Assembly: GCA_937952285.1 (NCBI GenBank)
Contig: CALFZE010000057.1
Location: 1 to 64,000 of the forward strand
Direction: 5' to 3'
Length of the DNA: 64,000 nt
Origin: UBA2428 sp002343545
GTDB taxonomy: Bacteria; Bdellovibrionota; UBA2428
The notes below the pieces were generated by a model. It was not told the origin of the DNA and searched no databases. It saw only the letters and a program-made list of their open reading frames with translations. The translations under genes and the position numbers were made by a program. Below, in pieces: positions 50,191 through 57,557 of this stretch (position 1 is its first letter; the number at the start of each line of letters is the position of its first letter).

Positions 50191-51230
50191 TGGCGGAATC
50201 CGTTTTGGTTTTGCAGACGGCCTTCCTGGGCGATTGCATCCTGAGTTTGCCGTTCCTGGCCCGGCTCGCCGAGCTCGAGCCTAACCGCGAGATCCACATC
50301 GTCACGGCTCCAGCCGGCGAGGGCGTCTTCCGTCGGGCGCTGGACCGCGGGCTCGCGGGGATGAGTCATCGCACGCGGCTGCTTCTCTACCGGAAGCGGG
50401 GCGAGGACGCCGGCTTCCGCGGTTTCTTGGCCTTGGCGTCGCGCGTTCGACGTTCGGGTCAAGTCGAGAAGGCTTTCTGCCTGCAGCGGAGCGCCCGCAC
50501 GGCCGCCCTCGCGATCGCCTCGAAGGCCCGCGAGCGCATCGGCTTTTCGAGCGGCGCGGCCTCTTATCTCTACACGAACTCGGTCGGTCGGGACTGGAAC
50601 TCGGGTCGTTCCGAGATCGAAAAGAATCTCGATCTTTTGCGGGCCGCTTATGGTCGCGAGGTCGCGCCCTGGGACCCGCGTACGGCGCCTTCGATTCTGG
50701 GCCCAGATGACGAGACGCCGCGGCGCTCGCCCGAAGCCCCCGTGCTCATCGCGCTCGGCAGCCCTTGGCCCACCAAGCGATGGCCCACGCGCCACGCCAA
50801 GGAACTCGTCGTGCGTCTCCTGGCGCGCGGCCAAAGGGTCAAGCTCGTGGGAGATCCTTCCGCGGTGCCGCTCGCGGCCGAAGTCCGGGCGGGAATCACG
50901 AGCCCCCTCCTCGAGGATCTCTGCGGGCGCACGAGCATCGCGAGCTGGCTGGACGAGATCGCGGCCGCCAAAGTCGTGGTGAGTGGAGACTCCGCGGCCG
51001 TCCACGCGGCGAGCGACCTGCGGACGCCCGTCGTCGCGCTCTTCGGCCCGACGCTGCCGGACTTCGGCTTCGCGCCCTGGCGCGCGGGCTCGCTCGCGCT
51101 GGGCGTGAGTCACCTCGAATGTCGGCCCTGCCACATCCACGGCCCCAAGGTCTGCCCGCTCGGCCACCACCGCTGTCTCGAGGACCTCGGCGGCGACCAC
51201 GTCTACAAGCGTCTCCTTCGTTATCTCTAG
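50190..51230 (+). CDS. Family 9 glycosyltransferase, heptosyltransferase-like
   Basis: A 346-residue GT-B enzyme of the ADP-heptose:LPS heptosyltransferase family, acting at the cytosolic face of the inner membrane. Landmarks are VLVLQTAFLGDCILSLPFL (first strand and loop), IALGSPWPTKRWP (about 190-203, the K-x-W-P motif), KVVVSGDSAAVHAASDLRTP and VALFGPT. It could attach either of the inner-core heptoses. The ATG at 50190 is used; a GTG three bases earlier overlaps the preceding stop and cannot be excluded. It ends 2 bases before the REP-like inverted repeat. Confidence 0.88.
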   Translation: MAESVLVLQTAFLGDCILSLPFLARLAELEPNREIHIVTAPAGEGVFRRALDRGLAGMSHRTRLLLYRKRGEDAGFRGFLALASRVRRSGQVEKAFCLQRSARTAALAIASKARERIGFSSGAASYLYTNSVGRDWNSGRSEIEKNLDLLRAAYGREVAPWDPRTAPSILGPDDETPRRSPEAPVLIALGSPWPTKRWPTRHAKELVVRLLARGQRVKLVGDPSAVPLAAEVRAGITSPLLEDLCGRTSIASWLDEIAAAKVVVSGDSAAVHAASDLRTPVVALFGPTLPDFGFAPWRAGSLALGVSHLECRPCHIHGPKVCPLGHHRCLEDLGGDHVYKRLLRYL

Positions 51231-51232
51231 GG

Positions 51233-51335
51233 GGCGTCAGGCACTTTTTGGTAGCGCAGCTGCGTTAGGCTCTGCCCGCCAAAATCAACGCGAGGAAAGC
51301 TAACGCGGCTGCGCTACCAAAAAGTGCCTGACGCC
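51233..51335. repeat. REP-like inverted repeat (36-base arms)
   Basis: Left arm 51233-51268 and right arm 51300-51335 are inverted copies differing at one base (T51261), around a 31-base spacer. Each arm contains GGCGTCAGGCACTTTTTGG. GTCAGGCAC-type palindromes are, in my memory, a common REP family near Y1 transposases in Deltaproteobacteria-like genomes. One Y1 transposase gene lies at 2004-2594. As RNA it would form a very stable hairpin just after the heptosyltransferase stop, and could act as a terminator. The right arm supplies the probable -35 of cmk. Confidence 0.85.
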
Positions 51336-51356
51336 TTCCCAGTCGCCTGCTAGGGT
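51328..51356 (+). promoter_or_regulatory. cmk promoter using the REP arm as -35
   Basis: CTGACG (51328-51333, inside the right REP arm), a 17-base spacer and TAGGGT (51351-51356) end ten bases before the cmk ATG at 51367. The predicted leader is zero to four bases. Confidence 0.5.
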
Positions 51357-51366
51357 CGACGGCTTC

Positions 51367-52119
51367 ATGAGCTTGAAAATTGTGGGGTCCTCGACGGGCT
51401 CGAAACGTCTTCCGATCGTCGCGATTGATGGCCCGGCCGGCGCCGGCAAGAGCACCGCCGCGCGCTTGTTGGCCCAGCAACTCGGCTTCATCATGATCGA
51501 CACGGGCGCGCTTTACCGCACCTTGGCGCTCAACGCCCTCGAGCGGGGGATCGCCTTGAACGACGAAGATCAGCTGGCCTTGCTTTGCTCGGCGCTGCGC
51601 TTCCAGTTCGGCACCCTCGAGAAGCCCCACCTCGGAGCGGACGGCCTGCCGGTCATCCCGCGCCTTCCGATCTACTGCAACGGCATCGACGTGACGGACT
51701 CGATCCGGACCCCCGAGCTCGGCATGGCCGCTTCGAACGTCTCCAAGCTCCCCAAGGTTCGCGATGCGCTGCTCGAAGTGCAACGCGTCTTCGGCCGCGA
51801 AGGCGGCATCGTCATGGAAGGCCGCGATATCGGCACCGTGATTTTCCCGGATGCCGAGGTGAAGTTCTACCTCACGGCGTCGGTCGAGAGCCGCGCGACC
51901 CGGCGCTGGGAAGAGCTCAAGGCGGCGGGCATCGAGCGCGAGCTCGAAACGGTCATCCGCGAAACGCAGGCGCGTGACGAGCAAGACATGAACCGCAAGA
52001 TCGCGCCCCTCCGCTGCGCCGAAGGCGCGCAAATCATCGACTCCACCGCGAAAACTCTCCCCGATGTCGTGGCCGACATGGCCCAACGCGTACGGGCCTA
52101 CCTGCGCGACGCGACGTGA
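51367..52119 (+). CDS. cmk: Cytidylate kinase
   Basis: Phosphorylates CMP and dCMP with ATP; cytosolic. The P-loop IDGPAGAGKSTAARLLAQQL lies at about 21-40, followed by DTGALYR and the CMP-binding blocks VSKLPKVRDALLEVQR and GGIVMEGRDIGTVIFPDAEV. At 250 residues it is longer than the usual 220-230 because of a 15-residue N-terminal extension and a longer insert near residue 75. Its TGA overlaps the lnt start. CMP recycling near LPS genes is reasonable because Kdo is activated as CMP-Kdo. Confidence 0.95.
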   Translation: MSLKIVGSSTGSKRLPIVAIDGPAGAGKSTAARLLAQQLGFIMIDTGALYRTLALNALERGIALNDEDQLALLCSALRFQFGTLEKPHLGADGLPVIPRLPIYCNGIDVTDSIRTPELGMAASNVSKLPKVRDALLEVQRVFGREGGIVMEGRDIGTVIFPDAEVKFYLTASVESRATRRWEELKAAGIERELETVIRETQARDEQDMNRKIAPLRCAEGAQIIDSTAKTLPDVVADMAQRVRAYLRDAT

Positions 52120-53663
52120 TGAAAGGGATCTTCGAGCTCGGCTGGAAGAACTCGGTCCTCTGCGCGGCGCTCGTCGCCCTGGGCTTTCCGCCCTTCAATC
52201 TTTGGCCCCTGACTTGGCTCGGTCTCTTCGGTTTTTACCGGGCCGTGCTCGACAACGACTTGCTCGACCGGAACGTCGCCCGCCGCGTGGGTTTTTGCTT
52301 CGCGCTCTATAATTTTTGCGTCACGAGCTTCGGGTTTTACTGGCTCGCCTACACGATCCACGAGTTCGCCAACCTCGCGTGGCCGCTCGCGGGTCTCGTG
52401 GCCGTCTTCGTTTTCGCGCTCGTTTCGATTTGGTCGGGCCTCGTGGGCGGTCTTTGGGGCCGCTACGGGGGGAGCCTGCACCGTCGCCACCGCCCCTGGG
52501 CGCTCGCCTTTCTCTTGTTGCTCCTGGACTCCTTCGATACGCGAATTTTTCCCTGGTCCATCGTCATGGGCATGGGCTCGCAGCGCGAGTTCCTCGCTTC
52601 GGTCTTCTGGCTGGGGACTTGGGGATGGCGGGTGCTCTTCTTCGGGCTGCTCCCGATCGTTTACCTGTGGAGCCGGCAGCCCGGCCTCGATGGGCGTCGA
52701 CTGGCGTTTCGGCTCGTCGCGCTCTTCGGCGTCGTCTTGGGGGGGGCGTGGGGACTCGGGGCTTGGCAGATCTCGCGGCTCGAAGCCCGCTACCCCGAAC
52801 GTCAGCCCGTTATCCTCATCCAGGGCAACATCGGCAACTTCCAGAAGAAGCTCACCAAGTTGGGCGTGGAGCCCACGGTCAACAACGTCTTGCGCATCCA
52901 CGGCGATCTCTTTGATCGCATCCTGAACGAGAACTACCGCGGACGTCCGCCCGAGGCGGGCGAAGCCGAGCCTTGGTACGCCTGGCCCGAAACCTCGTTC
53001 CCCGGCTTTCCGGTGAGCGATCCCGGTCAACGTGCTTGGGTACGCGAGCGGCTGGATCGCACGCGCGGCCTTCACCTCATCGGCGCTTACGATCGGGCGC
53101 CGCAGGTCGAAGCGGGCCGTCGGCTCATCCTGGATTTCAACATCGTCGCGCTCTTCCACGAGGCCGTCGGCTACGTCTCGCACTACGAGAAGGTCAACCT
53201 GCTCGCTTGGGGCGAGTACGTGCCCTTCGGCGACCGCTACCCGCGGCTCTACGAGATCTTCAGCGCCGTCAACCACTTCGGCCGCGGGCTCGAGGCCAAG
53301 GAGCTCGCGCATCCCGATCCCGAGGGCCCCGTTTTCGTGCCCCTGATCTGCTACGAGATCCTCATGCCGGGCTTCGTCACGGATTTCGTGCGCAAGGCCG
53401 AGGCGGCTTACCCGGGCCGCGACGTCATCCTCGTGAACCCGGCCAACGATTCCTGGTACGGTCCGACCTCGCAGCCCTCGCAGCATAGCCTGCTCGCGCG
53501 TTGGGAAGTCGCGCGCCAAGGCGTGCCGATGATTCGTCCGACGAACACGGGTCTTTCGCAGGTCGTGGCGCCGTGGGGCGAGGTTCTTGCCGTCGGTCCT
53601 CGCGACGAGACGACCTTCGTGTCGGGGCAGATTCCGGTGCGCAAGACGCTCCGTTTGCGTTAG
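52119..53663 (+). CDS. lnt: Apolipoprotein N-acyltransferase, lacking the usual C-terminal membrane helix
   Basis: Adds the third acyl chain to lipoproteins at the inner membrane. The 514-residue protein has about six N-terminal membrane segments and a periplasmic nitrilase-like domain. The Glu-Lys-Cys triad is visible in WPETSFPG (about residue 290), YEKVNLLAWGEYVPF (about 356) and LICYEIL (about 410). It ends at SGQIPVRKTLRLR. Family members usually continue past an aromatic Y-x-x-x-G-D block into a last transmembrane helix, which is absent here; the next gene on the other strand begins 16 bases later. The ATG at 52119 or the GTG at 52116, both overlapping cmk, could be the start. Confidence 0.88.
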   Translation: MKGIFELGWKNSVLCAALVALGFPPFNLWPLTWLGLFGFYRAVLDNDLLDRNVARRVGFCFALYNFCVTSFGFYWLAYTIHEFANLAWPLAGLVAVFVFALVSIWSGLVGGLWGRYGGSLHRRHRPWALAFLLLLLDSFDTRIFPWSIVMGMGSQREFLASVFWLGTWGWRVLFFGLLPIVYLWSRQPGLDGRRLAFRLVALFGVVLGGAWGLGAWQISRLEARYPERQPVILIQGNIGNFQKKLTKLGVEPTVNNVLRIHGDLFDRILNENYRGRPPEAGEAEPWYAWPETSFPGFPVSDPGQRAWVRERLDRTRGLHLIGAYDRAPQVEAGRRLILDFNIVALFHEAVGYVSHYEKVNLLAWGEYVPFGDRYPRLYEIFSAVNHFGRGLEAKELAHPDPEGPVFVPLICYEILMPGFVTDFVRKAEAAYPGRDVILVNPANDSWYGPTSQPSQHSLLARWEVARQGVPMIRPTNTGLSQVVAPWGEVLAVGPRDETTFVSGQIPVRKTLRLR

Positions 53664-53679
53664 CCGCGAAAGCGCCGTC

Positions 53680-54858
53680 TCAGCCGCCGGCGCGGATTCG
53701 GTAGCTGCGATGCTTGAGCTCGACCTTCACGCCGGGGAGACGGCGCACCCGGCTCAGCAGCTTATAGAAGCGCGCGTCGAGCGCGGGATCGTAGGGCTGC
53801 TTCCAGAGCCGCTCGATGATCTCTTCCTTGCGCATGGGCAGGTTGCGCTTGGCGAAGAGCGCGAGCAGGGCCTTCATCTTGGGCGTCATTTCGACTTCGA
53901 CGCTTTCCGTCGGGGCTTCGCGCGGGGCGAGCTTGTCGAGACAACGGCCAAAGACGCCGAGGGCCTCGTCGGCGGGCTTCAGCGTAAAGTGCGCCGCGAT
54001 CCGCTCGGGCGCGATCCGCTCGAGCTGGGTCCAGGCGGCCTCGGCCTCGCGCAGCTCGCCTTGTTCGAGGCTCCGCAGGACTTCCCACTTGAGGGCGTAT
54101 TCTTTCTGGTCCCGGATCTCGGCCGGCCGCGCCGGCCACGCTTCGTTCCGTAGGAGGCAACGCAAAGCCTGGATCTCGAAGCGCGCGCGGGCGCTCTCGG
54201 GATCGCCGCGCGGGACCGTCGACTTGCGGTAGCTTTCGAAGGCTTCGTCCAGACGCCCCGCGCGGGCGAAGACGTCGGCCGCGACGATACGGAAGCCGAG
54301 CGCGTCGATCGCCCGGCTGGGCAGTCGCAGGGCTTCGCGCATGCGCTCGCAGGCCGTCGCGTGCTCGCCGCGTTGGCTCGCCAAGGTCGCGAGGCTGCGC
54401 AGAACGCCGGCTTCTTCTTCGGCGTTCGCCCGGTGTCGTCGCGCCTCGAGGAGGCGCCGCTCCGCGAGCTCGAGCAAACCGAGGCGGCTCAAATCGACGG
54501 ATTGGTTGTAGTTCGACAGGAAGAGCCCGCGCGCGTCGTCGGCGCGGGCGTAGCCTTCGGCCGCGCGCTCGTTCGCCACGACCGCGGCCTCGAAACGCCC
54601 TCCGCGTGAGAGCGCGGTCGCGCGAAGCATCTCGCGTTCGGCCTCGAAAAAGACGTTCGGCGGACGCGGGAGCGCGTCGAGCGTCTCGAGGGCCCGCGAC
54701 AGCTCGCCGTCCTTAAGGAGCGCGCGCGCTTGGAGCAAGGTCTTCTCGTGCTCGCCGAGTTGCTTGGACTTCAACGCACGCCGCCAGGCGTGGAGGTCGC
54801 CCGCGAGGTAGGCGGCGAGGGCCTTCTCGTAGAGGGGGGCGCGCCCGCGCAAAGTCAC
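53680..54858 (-). CDS. TPR protein with C-terminal winged-helix DNA-binding domain
   Basis: A 392-residue cytosolic protein with TPR-like helical repeats over residues 10-310 (LLQARALLKDGELSRALETL, FEAAVVANERAAEGYARADD, LGLLELAERRLLEARRHRAN). A compact C-terminal winged helix follows (about 325-392: MKALLALFAKRNLPMRKEEI then ARFYKLLSRVRRLPGVKVEL), of the OmpR/BTAD-like type. Placing the DNA-binding domain at the C-terminus after TPRs is the reverse of SARP/MalT layouts. Its GTG overlaps the protease stop (GTGA, 54855-54858), so the two products are made together. A regulator whose TPRs sense a partner, possibly linked to the protease, is the inference. Confidence 0.75.
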   Translation of the reverse strand: MTLRGRAPLYEKALAAYLAGDLHAWRRALKSKQLGEHEKTLLQARALLKDGELSRALETLDALPRPPNVFFEAEREMLRATALSRGGRFEAAVVANERAAEGYARADDARGLFLSNYNQSVDLSRLGLLELAERRLLEARRHRANAEEEAGVLRSLATLASQRGEHATACERMREALRLPSRAIDALGFRIVAADVFARAGRLDEAFESYRKSTVPRGDPESARARFEIQALRCLLRNEAWPARPAEIRDQKEYALKWEVLRSLEQGELREAEAAWTQLERIAPERIAAHFTLKPADEALGVFGRCLDKLAPREAPTESVEVEMTPKMKALLALFAKRNLPMRKEEIIERLWKQPYDPALDARFYKLLSRVRRLPGVKVELKHRSYRIRAGG

Positions 54859-56516
54859 GGGCCCCTCCGCCACCGCGCCGGATTCGGGCTGCGATCCAGG
54901 CGGCCGAAGGAGTGGTCGATCACGACGATTTCGTCGGGGCGATCGCGGTCGTGGACGAAGCGAGTCAAGCGGTAGTGGAGTTCGTCGTTCGGCGCGCCCC
55001 TCGACGACATCGAAAAGAGGACCTTCTCGCCGGCGCAGATCAGCTTGCGGAAGTGGCGGTTCTCGCAACGCAGCGAGGGGGCGCCGTCGCTCGCTTCGAG
55101 TCGCACGATCTTGGCGTCGCTTTCGAGCCGCATCGCGAAGTCTTGGATCTTGGCGGCGAAGTCCAGTCCCCGATCGATGAAGCGGGTCGGATTGAAAACG
55201 GGGAAAAGCGTTTGGGCACCTTCTTCGATGCGCAGGCGACCGGCCTTCGTGTCGAGGTCGAACTGAAGGGCCGAAGGCCCCGAATGCGTGTTCGTCCAAC
55301 CCTCGGAGACCTGGGGGTCGCGCACGAAGACGAGCCGGTAGTCTCGGCGTCCCCGCGAGCTGTACACGCCGTCGAGACGCTTGAGGATCGCGGCGCGGGT
55401 CGAGCGGGGAAGCTCGCCGCCCTTCGGCCGAAGCACGCTTTTCGCGTTGCGGGGGAGGGGGCGTGCCCAGAGAAGGTAGTCGTCGAGCCCGTCGATCTGC
55501 GTCTCCCCGACCGAGAGAAGGAGCTGGCCCGGGAACTCGGGGGCTTCGAAGCCCTCGTCGGGTTCCGCGATGGCTTCGAGAATTTGCGCGCGGGTTTGGA
55601 AGGGGAGGCCCGGGCCCCCGCCGTTCATGTGAACGTTGTCGCCGCCATTCATGTGAACGTTGTCGCCGCCGTTCATGTGAACGTTGTCCCCGCCGTTCAT
55701 ATGGACGTTGTCCCCGCCATTCATATGAACGTTGTCGCCGGCGTCGCAGCGGCCTCGGCAGCGCGAGAGGTGCACGGCCGAGAGACCCTCGATCGCTCGC
55801 GCTTCGACGTCCGTACCCGACGGCGTCTTGCCGCCGAGCCAAGCCACGACGCTCTCGATCGGGCGGGAGTAGGCGATGTTTTGGAAGGGAACGTAGCGGG
55901 TCAGGACTCCGGCCGGTCGCCCGTCGCGATCCCAGAGAATCGATCCGCTCCACCCCGGACCGATGCGAAACGCGTGGATTTCGCGCAGGACCTCGGTCGG
56001 GTGCGAGCCCGTATGGAGCGTGCGGGTCATCGAGGGGCCGAGGCCCCCGCGCTTCCAATCGAGGTCGTGCGAGTAGCGTTCGAGCCGTTGCCGCCCCTCG
56101 AGCCGGAACGCTCGGTAGGCGACGTCGTCGTCCCGGTAGAACGGAATCTTGTCCCCGAGCTTCGGGTCGAGCGAAGGCTGGTAGAGGCAGGCCGCCTTCA
56201 TCGCGTCCGGCACGCTCAACTCGGCAAGGTCCAGGCGCGCGCTGCGCGCGATCACGTCGACGGGAAAGGTCTTGCCTTCGCCGTCGCGAAGCCGGGTCTT
56301 ACCCTTTGGCAGCACGCAATGGGCGTTGCTGACGAGCCGGCAACGCTCGCCCACGCGAAGGAAAGAAGCCGTGCAGCGGACCCGCCGGTTGTCCTCGACG
56401 GATTCGAGGGCGCGTACGGCCGCTTCGGGTTCGGCGCGCGCCGCTACCCACGACGGGACGCCGATCGCCAGGAACGCGACCCGAGCGAAAACGATGGAAC
56501 GGAAAGCCCCCGGCAC
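54855..56516 (-). CDS. Exported trypsin-like serine protease with octapeptide repeats
   Basis: A 553-residue exported protein (signal peptide to about residue 28). The chymotrypsin-fold triad is seen as SNAHCVL (His66), ARLDLAEL (Asp96) and GPGWSGSILWD (Ser190, with G-x-S-G). Right after the protease domain come five perfect copies of an 8-residue unit, GDNVHMNG (about 260-299), then a 250-residue C-terminal beta-rich domain with cysteines. The GTG at 56516 is chosen because a -10 box ends 6 bases upstream and the signal peptide follows; the in-frame TTG at 56552 coincides with the -35 box. It is coupled to the TPR/winged-helix gene downstream. Substrate unknown. Confidence 0.78.
   Translation of the reverse strand: MPGAFRSIVFARVAFLAIGVPSWVAARAEPEAAVRALESVEDNRRVRCTASFLRVGERCRLVSNAHCVLPKGKTRLRDGEGKTFPVDVIARSARLDLAELSVPDAMKAACLYQPSLDPKLGDKIPFYRDDDVAYRAFRLEGRQRLERYSHDLDWKRGGLGPSMTRTLHTGSHPTEVLREIHAFRIGPGWSGSILWDRDGRPAGVLTRYVPFQNIAYSRPIESVVAWLGGKTPSGTDVEARAIEGLSAVHLSRCRGRCDAGDNVHMNGGDNVHMNGGDNVHMNGGDNVHMNGGDNVHMNGGGPGLPFQTRAQILEAIAEPDEGFEAPEFPGQLLLSVGETQIDGLDDYLLWARPLPRNAKSVLRPKGGELPRSTRAAILKRLDGVYSSRGRRDYRLVFVRDPQVSEGWTNTHSGPSALQFDLDTKAGRLRIEEGAQTLFPVFNPTRFIDRGLDFAAKIQDFAMRLESDAKIVRLEASDGAPSLRCENRHFRKLICAGEKVLFSMSSRGAPNDELHYRLTRFVHDRDRPDEIVVIDHSFGRLDRSPNPARWRRGP
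55620..55739 (-). repeat. Five tandem 24-bp repeats within the protease gene
   Basis: Units at 55620-55643, 55644-55667, 55668-55691, 55692-55715 and 55716-55739, each 24 bp with no spacer. On the minus strand each encodes GDNVHMNG. The units differ only at a few third-position or synonymous sites, so all five peptides are identical while the DNA has begun to diverge. This argues for selection on the peptide. Confidence 0.95.
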
Positions 56517-56522
56517 CTCTCT

Positions 56523-56552
56523 ATTTTGCGGGAAGCCGAGGCCGAGGGTCAA
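56523..56552 (-). promoter_or_regulatory. Protease operon promoter, leaderless
   Basis: On the minus strand TTGACC (56552-56547), an 18-base spacer and CAAAAT (56528-56523) end six bases before the GTG at 56516. Confidence 0.6.
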
Positions 56553-56758
56553 AAAAGAATGTCAGGAAGTCAGTTATAGGGAGCCAGGTGGAGCCTGGCG
56601 GGTGTCGTGGCTTGTCGAAGTTTTAGACGGCCGTGACGTTTCCTGCGTTTTAATGTTTTGCCTTCAAAATCAGATATTTGTGGCTTGGCCTGTCGTTGCC
56701 GTCGACACTTCGGTCGCGGAGCTTCGTCTCGCTCCGGGTGAAGATTCCGTGATTTAGC
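56553..56758. other. Divergent intergenic region without a recognised gene
   Basis: Between the protease promoter and the sigma-54-type promoter. It contains a short inverted repeat around GCCAGGTGGAGCCTGGC (56582-56598), and it may hold the upstream activator site expected for a sigma-54 promoter. No open reading frame here looks coding. Confidence 0.4.
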
Positions 56759-56760
56759 CC

Positions 56761-56778
56761 CTGGCATGACGGCTGCAA
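56761..56778 (+). promoter_or_regulatory. Sigma-54-type promoter
   Basis: CTGGCATGACGGCTGCAA has GG at 56763-56764 and GC at 56775-56776 with exactly ten bases between, fitting T-G-G-C-A-x-G-N4-x-T-G-C-A. The predicted start site is near 56788, leaving a 16-base leader that holds GGGGAGAGAG before the ATG at 56804. An enhancer-binding activator would be required; its gene is not evident here. Confidence 0.65.
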
Positions 56779-56803
56779 CGTTTGGCTTAGGGGAGAGAGC
56801 AAC

Positions 56804-57376
56804 ATGAACAAATTTCGGGGTCTCAAGAATCTTTGTCTTTTCGGTCTGCTGGTCGTCCTGAGCGCCTGCGCGCAATCGCGTCGCTCGCTCTTGGCGGGCC
56901 AGAATACGGACCAACTGTGGGAGCCGGTCGTGCTCTCCGCGAACGAAGCCAATAACGGCGCTTCGCTTTACAACAACGCCTACTCGAACACGTCGAACCT
57001 CGGGAACTACGGGGCCCTCGGCAGCTTCGAGCTTCAGCCCAACATCTCGCGCAATAGCGCTTACCTTTACGTCTCGAACCTCGGCTTCAACCCGAGCGAG
57101 ATCCCTTACCGCGTCCTCGCCCGCCGCACGGGCGAAAGCCAGTTCCTGCTTCTGAAGGATATGGTCACGGTGTCCTCGGGCGGTGAGATCGAGGTCTTCG
57201 CCAAGAGCGGCCACCGCATCGAGGACTACGAGACCTGGCGCATCGAGCTCGTCATCAACTACGACGCCCAGAACTTCCAGGTCCAAGCCCCGGCGGGTCA
57301 GGGCCTGCCGATCGTCCAGCAGACGGTCGACTACCCGGAGCTCTACACTTCGACCGGCTCGACGCTGAACCGCTGA
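56804..57376 (+). CDS. Orphan lipoprotein behind a sigma-54-type promoter
   Basis: A 190-residue lipoprotein (MNKFRGLKNLCLFGLLVVLS then the lipobox cysteine in SACAQ, near residue 22). An Asn/Ser/Tyr-rich stretch (about 42-72: SLYNNAYSNTSNLGNYGALG) leads into a beta-rich domain (NSAYLYVSNLGFNPSEIPYR, TVSSGGEIEVFAKSGHR, WRIELVINYDAQNFQVQAP). No family is recognised. It stands alone between the divergent protease operon and a terminator-like hairpin at 57409-57475, so it is probably a single-gene transcript switched by sigma-54. Conditional expression in motility, attachment or a surface programme would fit, but is inferred. Confidence 0.75.
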   Translation: MNKFRGLKNLCLFGLLVVLSACAQSRRSLLAGQNTDQLWEPVVLSANEANNGASLYNNAYSNTSNLGNYGALGSFELQPNISRNSAYLYVSNLGFNPSEIPYRVLARRTGESQFLLLKDMVTVSSGGEIEVFAKSGHRIEDYETWRIELVINYDAQNFQVQAPAGQGLPIVQQTVDYPELYTSTGSTLNR

Positions 57377-57408
57377 TTCGCTCCGCATCCATCGCCAAGT
57401 CCGCTTTC

Positions 57409-57475
57409 GCCGGCCTTCCTTGAAACCCGCGCTCTCTCCCAAGACGCCAGGGTTTCGGGAAGGCCGGCGCCTTTT
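57409..57475 (+). terminator. Probable Rho-independent terminator
   Basis: GCCGGCCTTCC with AAACCC, and GGGTTT with GGAAGGCCGGC, form a long nearly perfect stem closed by a loop of about 20 bases, followed by GCCTTTT. It would end the lipoprotein transcript. Confidence 0.65.
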
Positions 57476-57557
57476 CGCGCCCCGCCCAAAAAATAATGCC
57501 GGAAGGCGCAAAATCCCTTTGAGCGGCGGCGCGATTCCGCCGAAAAGAAGGGTGAGA

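Noticed and set aside
55620..55739. Possible CRISPR-like or non-coding repeat array
   Set aside because: The units are directly adjacent with no spacers, are a multiple of three, and sit in frame inside a protease gene.
56517..56552. TTG at 56552 as the protease start
   Set aside because: The TTG is part of a TTGACC -35 box whose -10 box ends six bases before GTG 56516, and a signal peptide begins at the latter.
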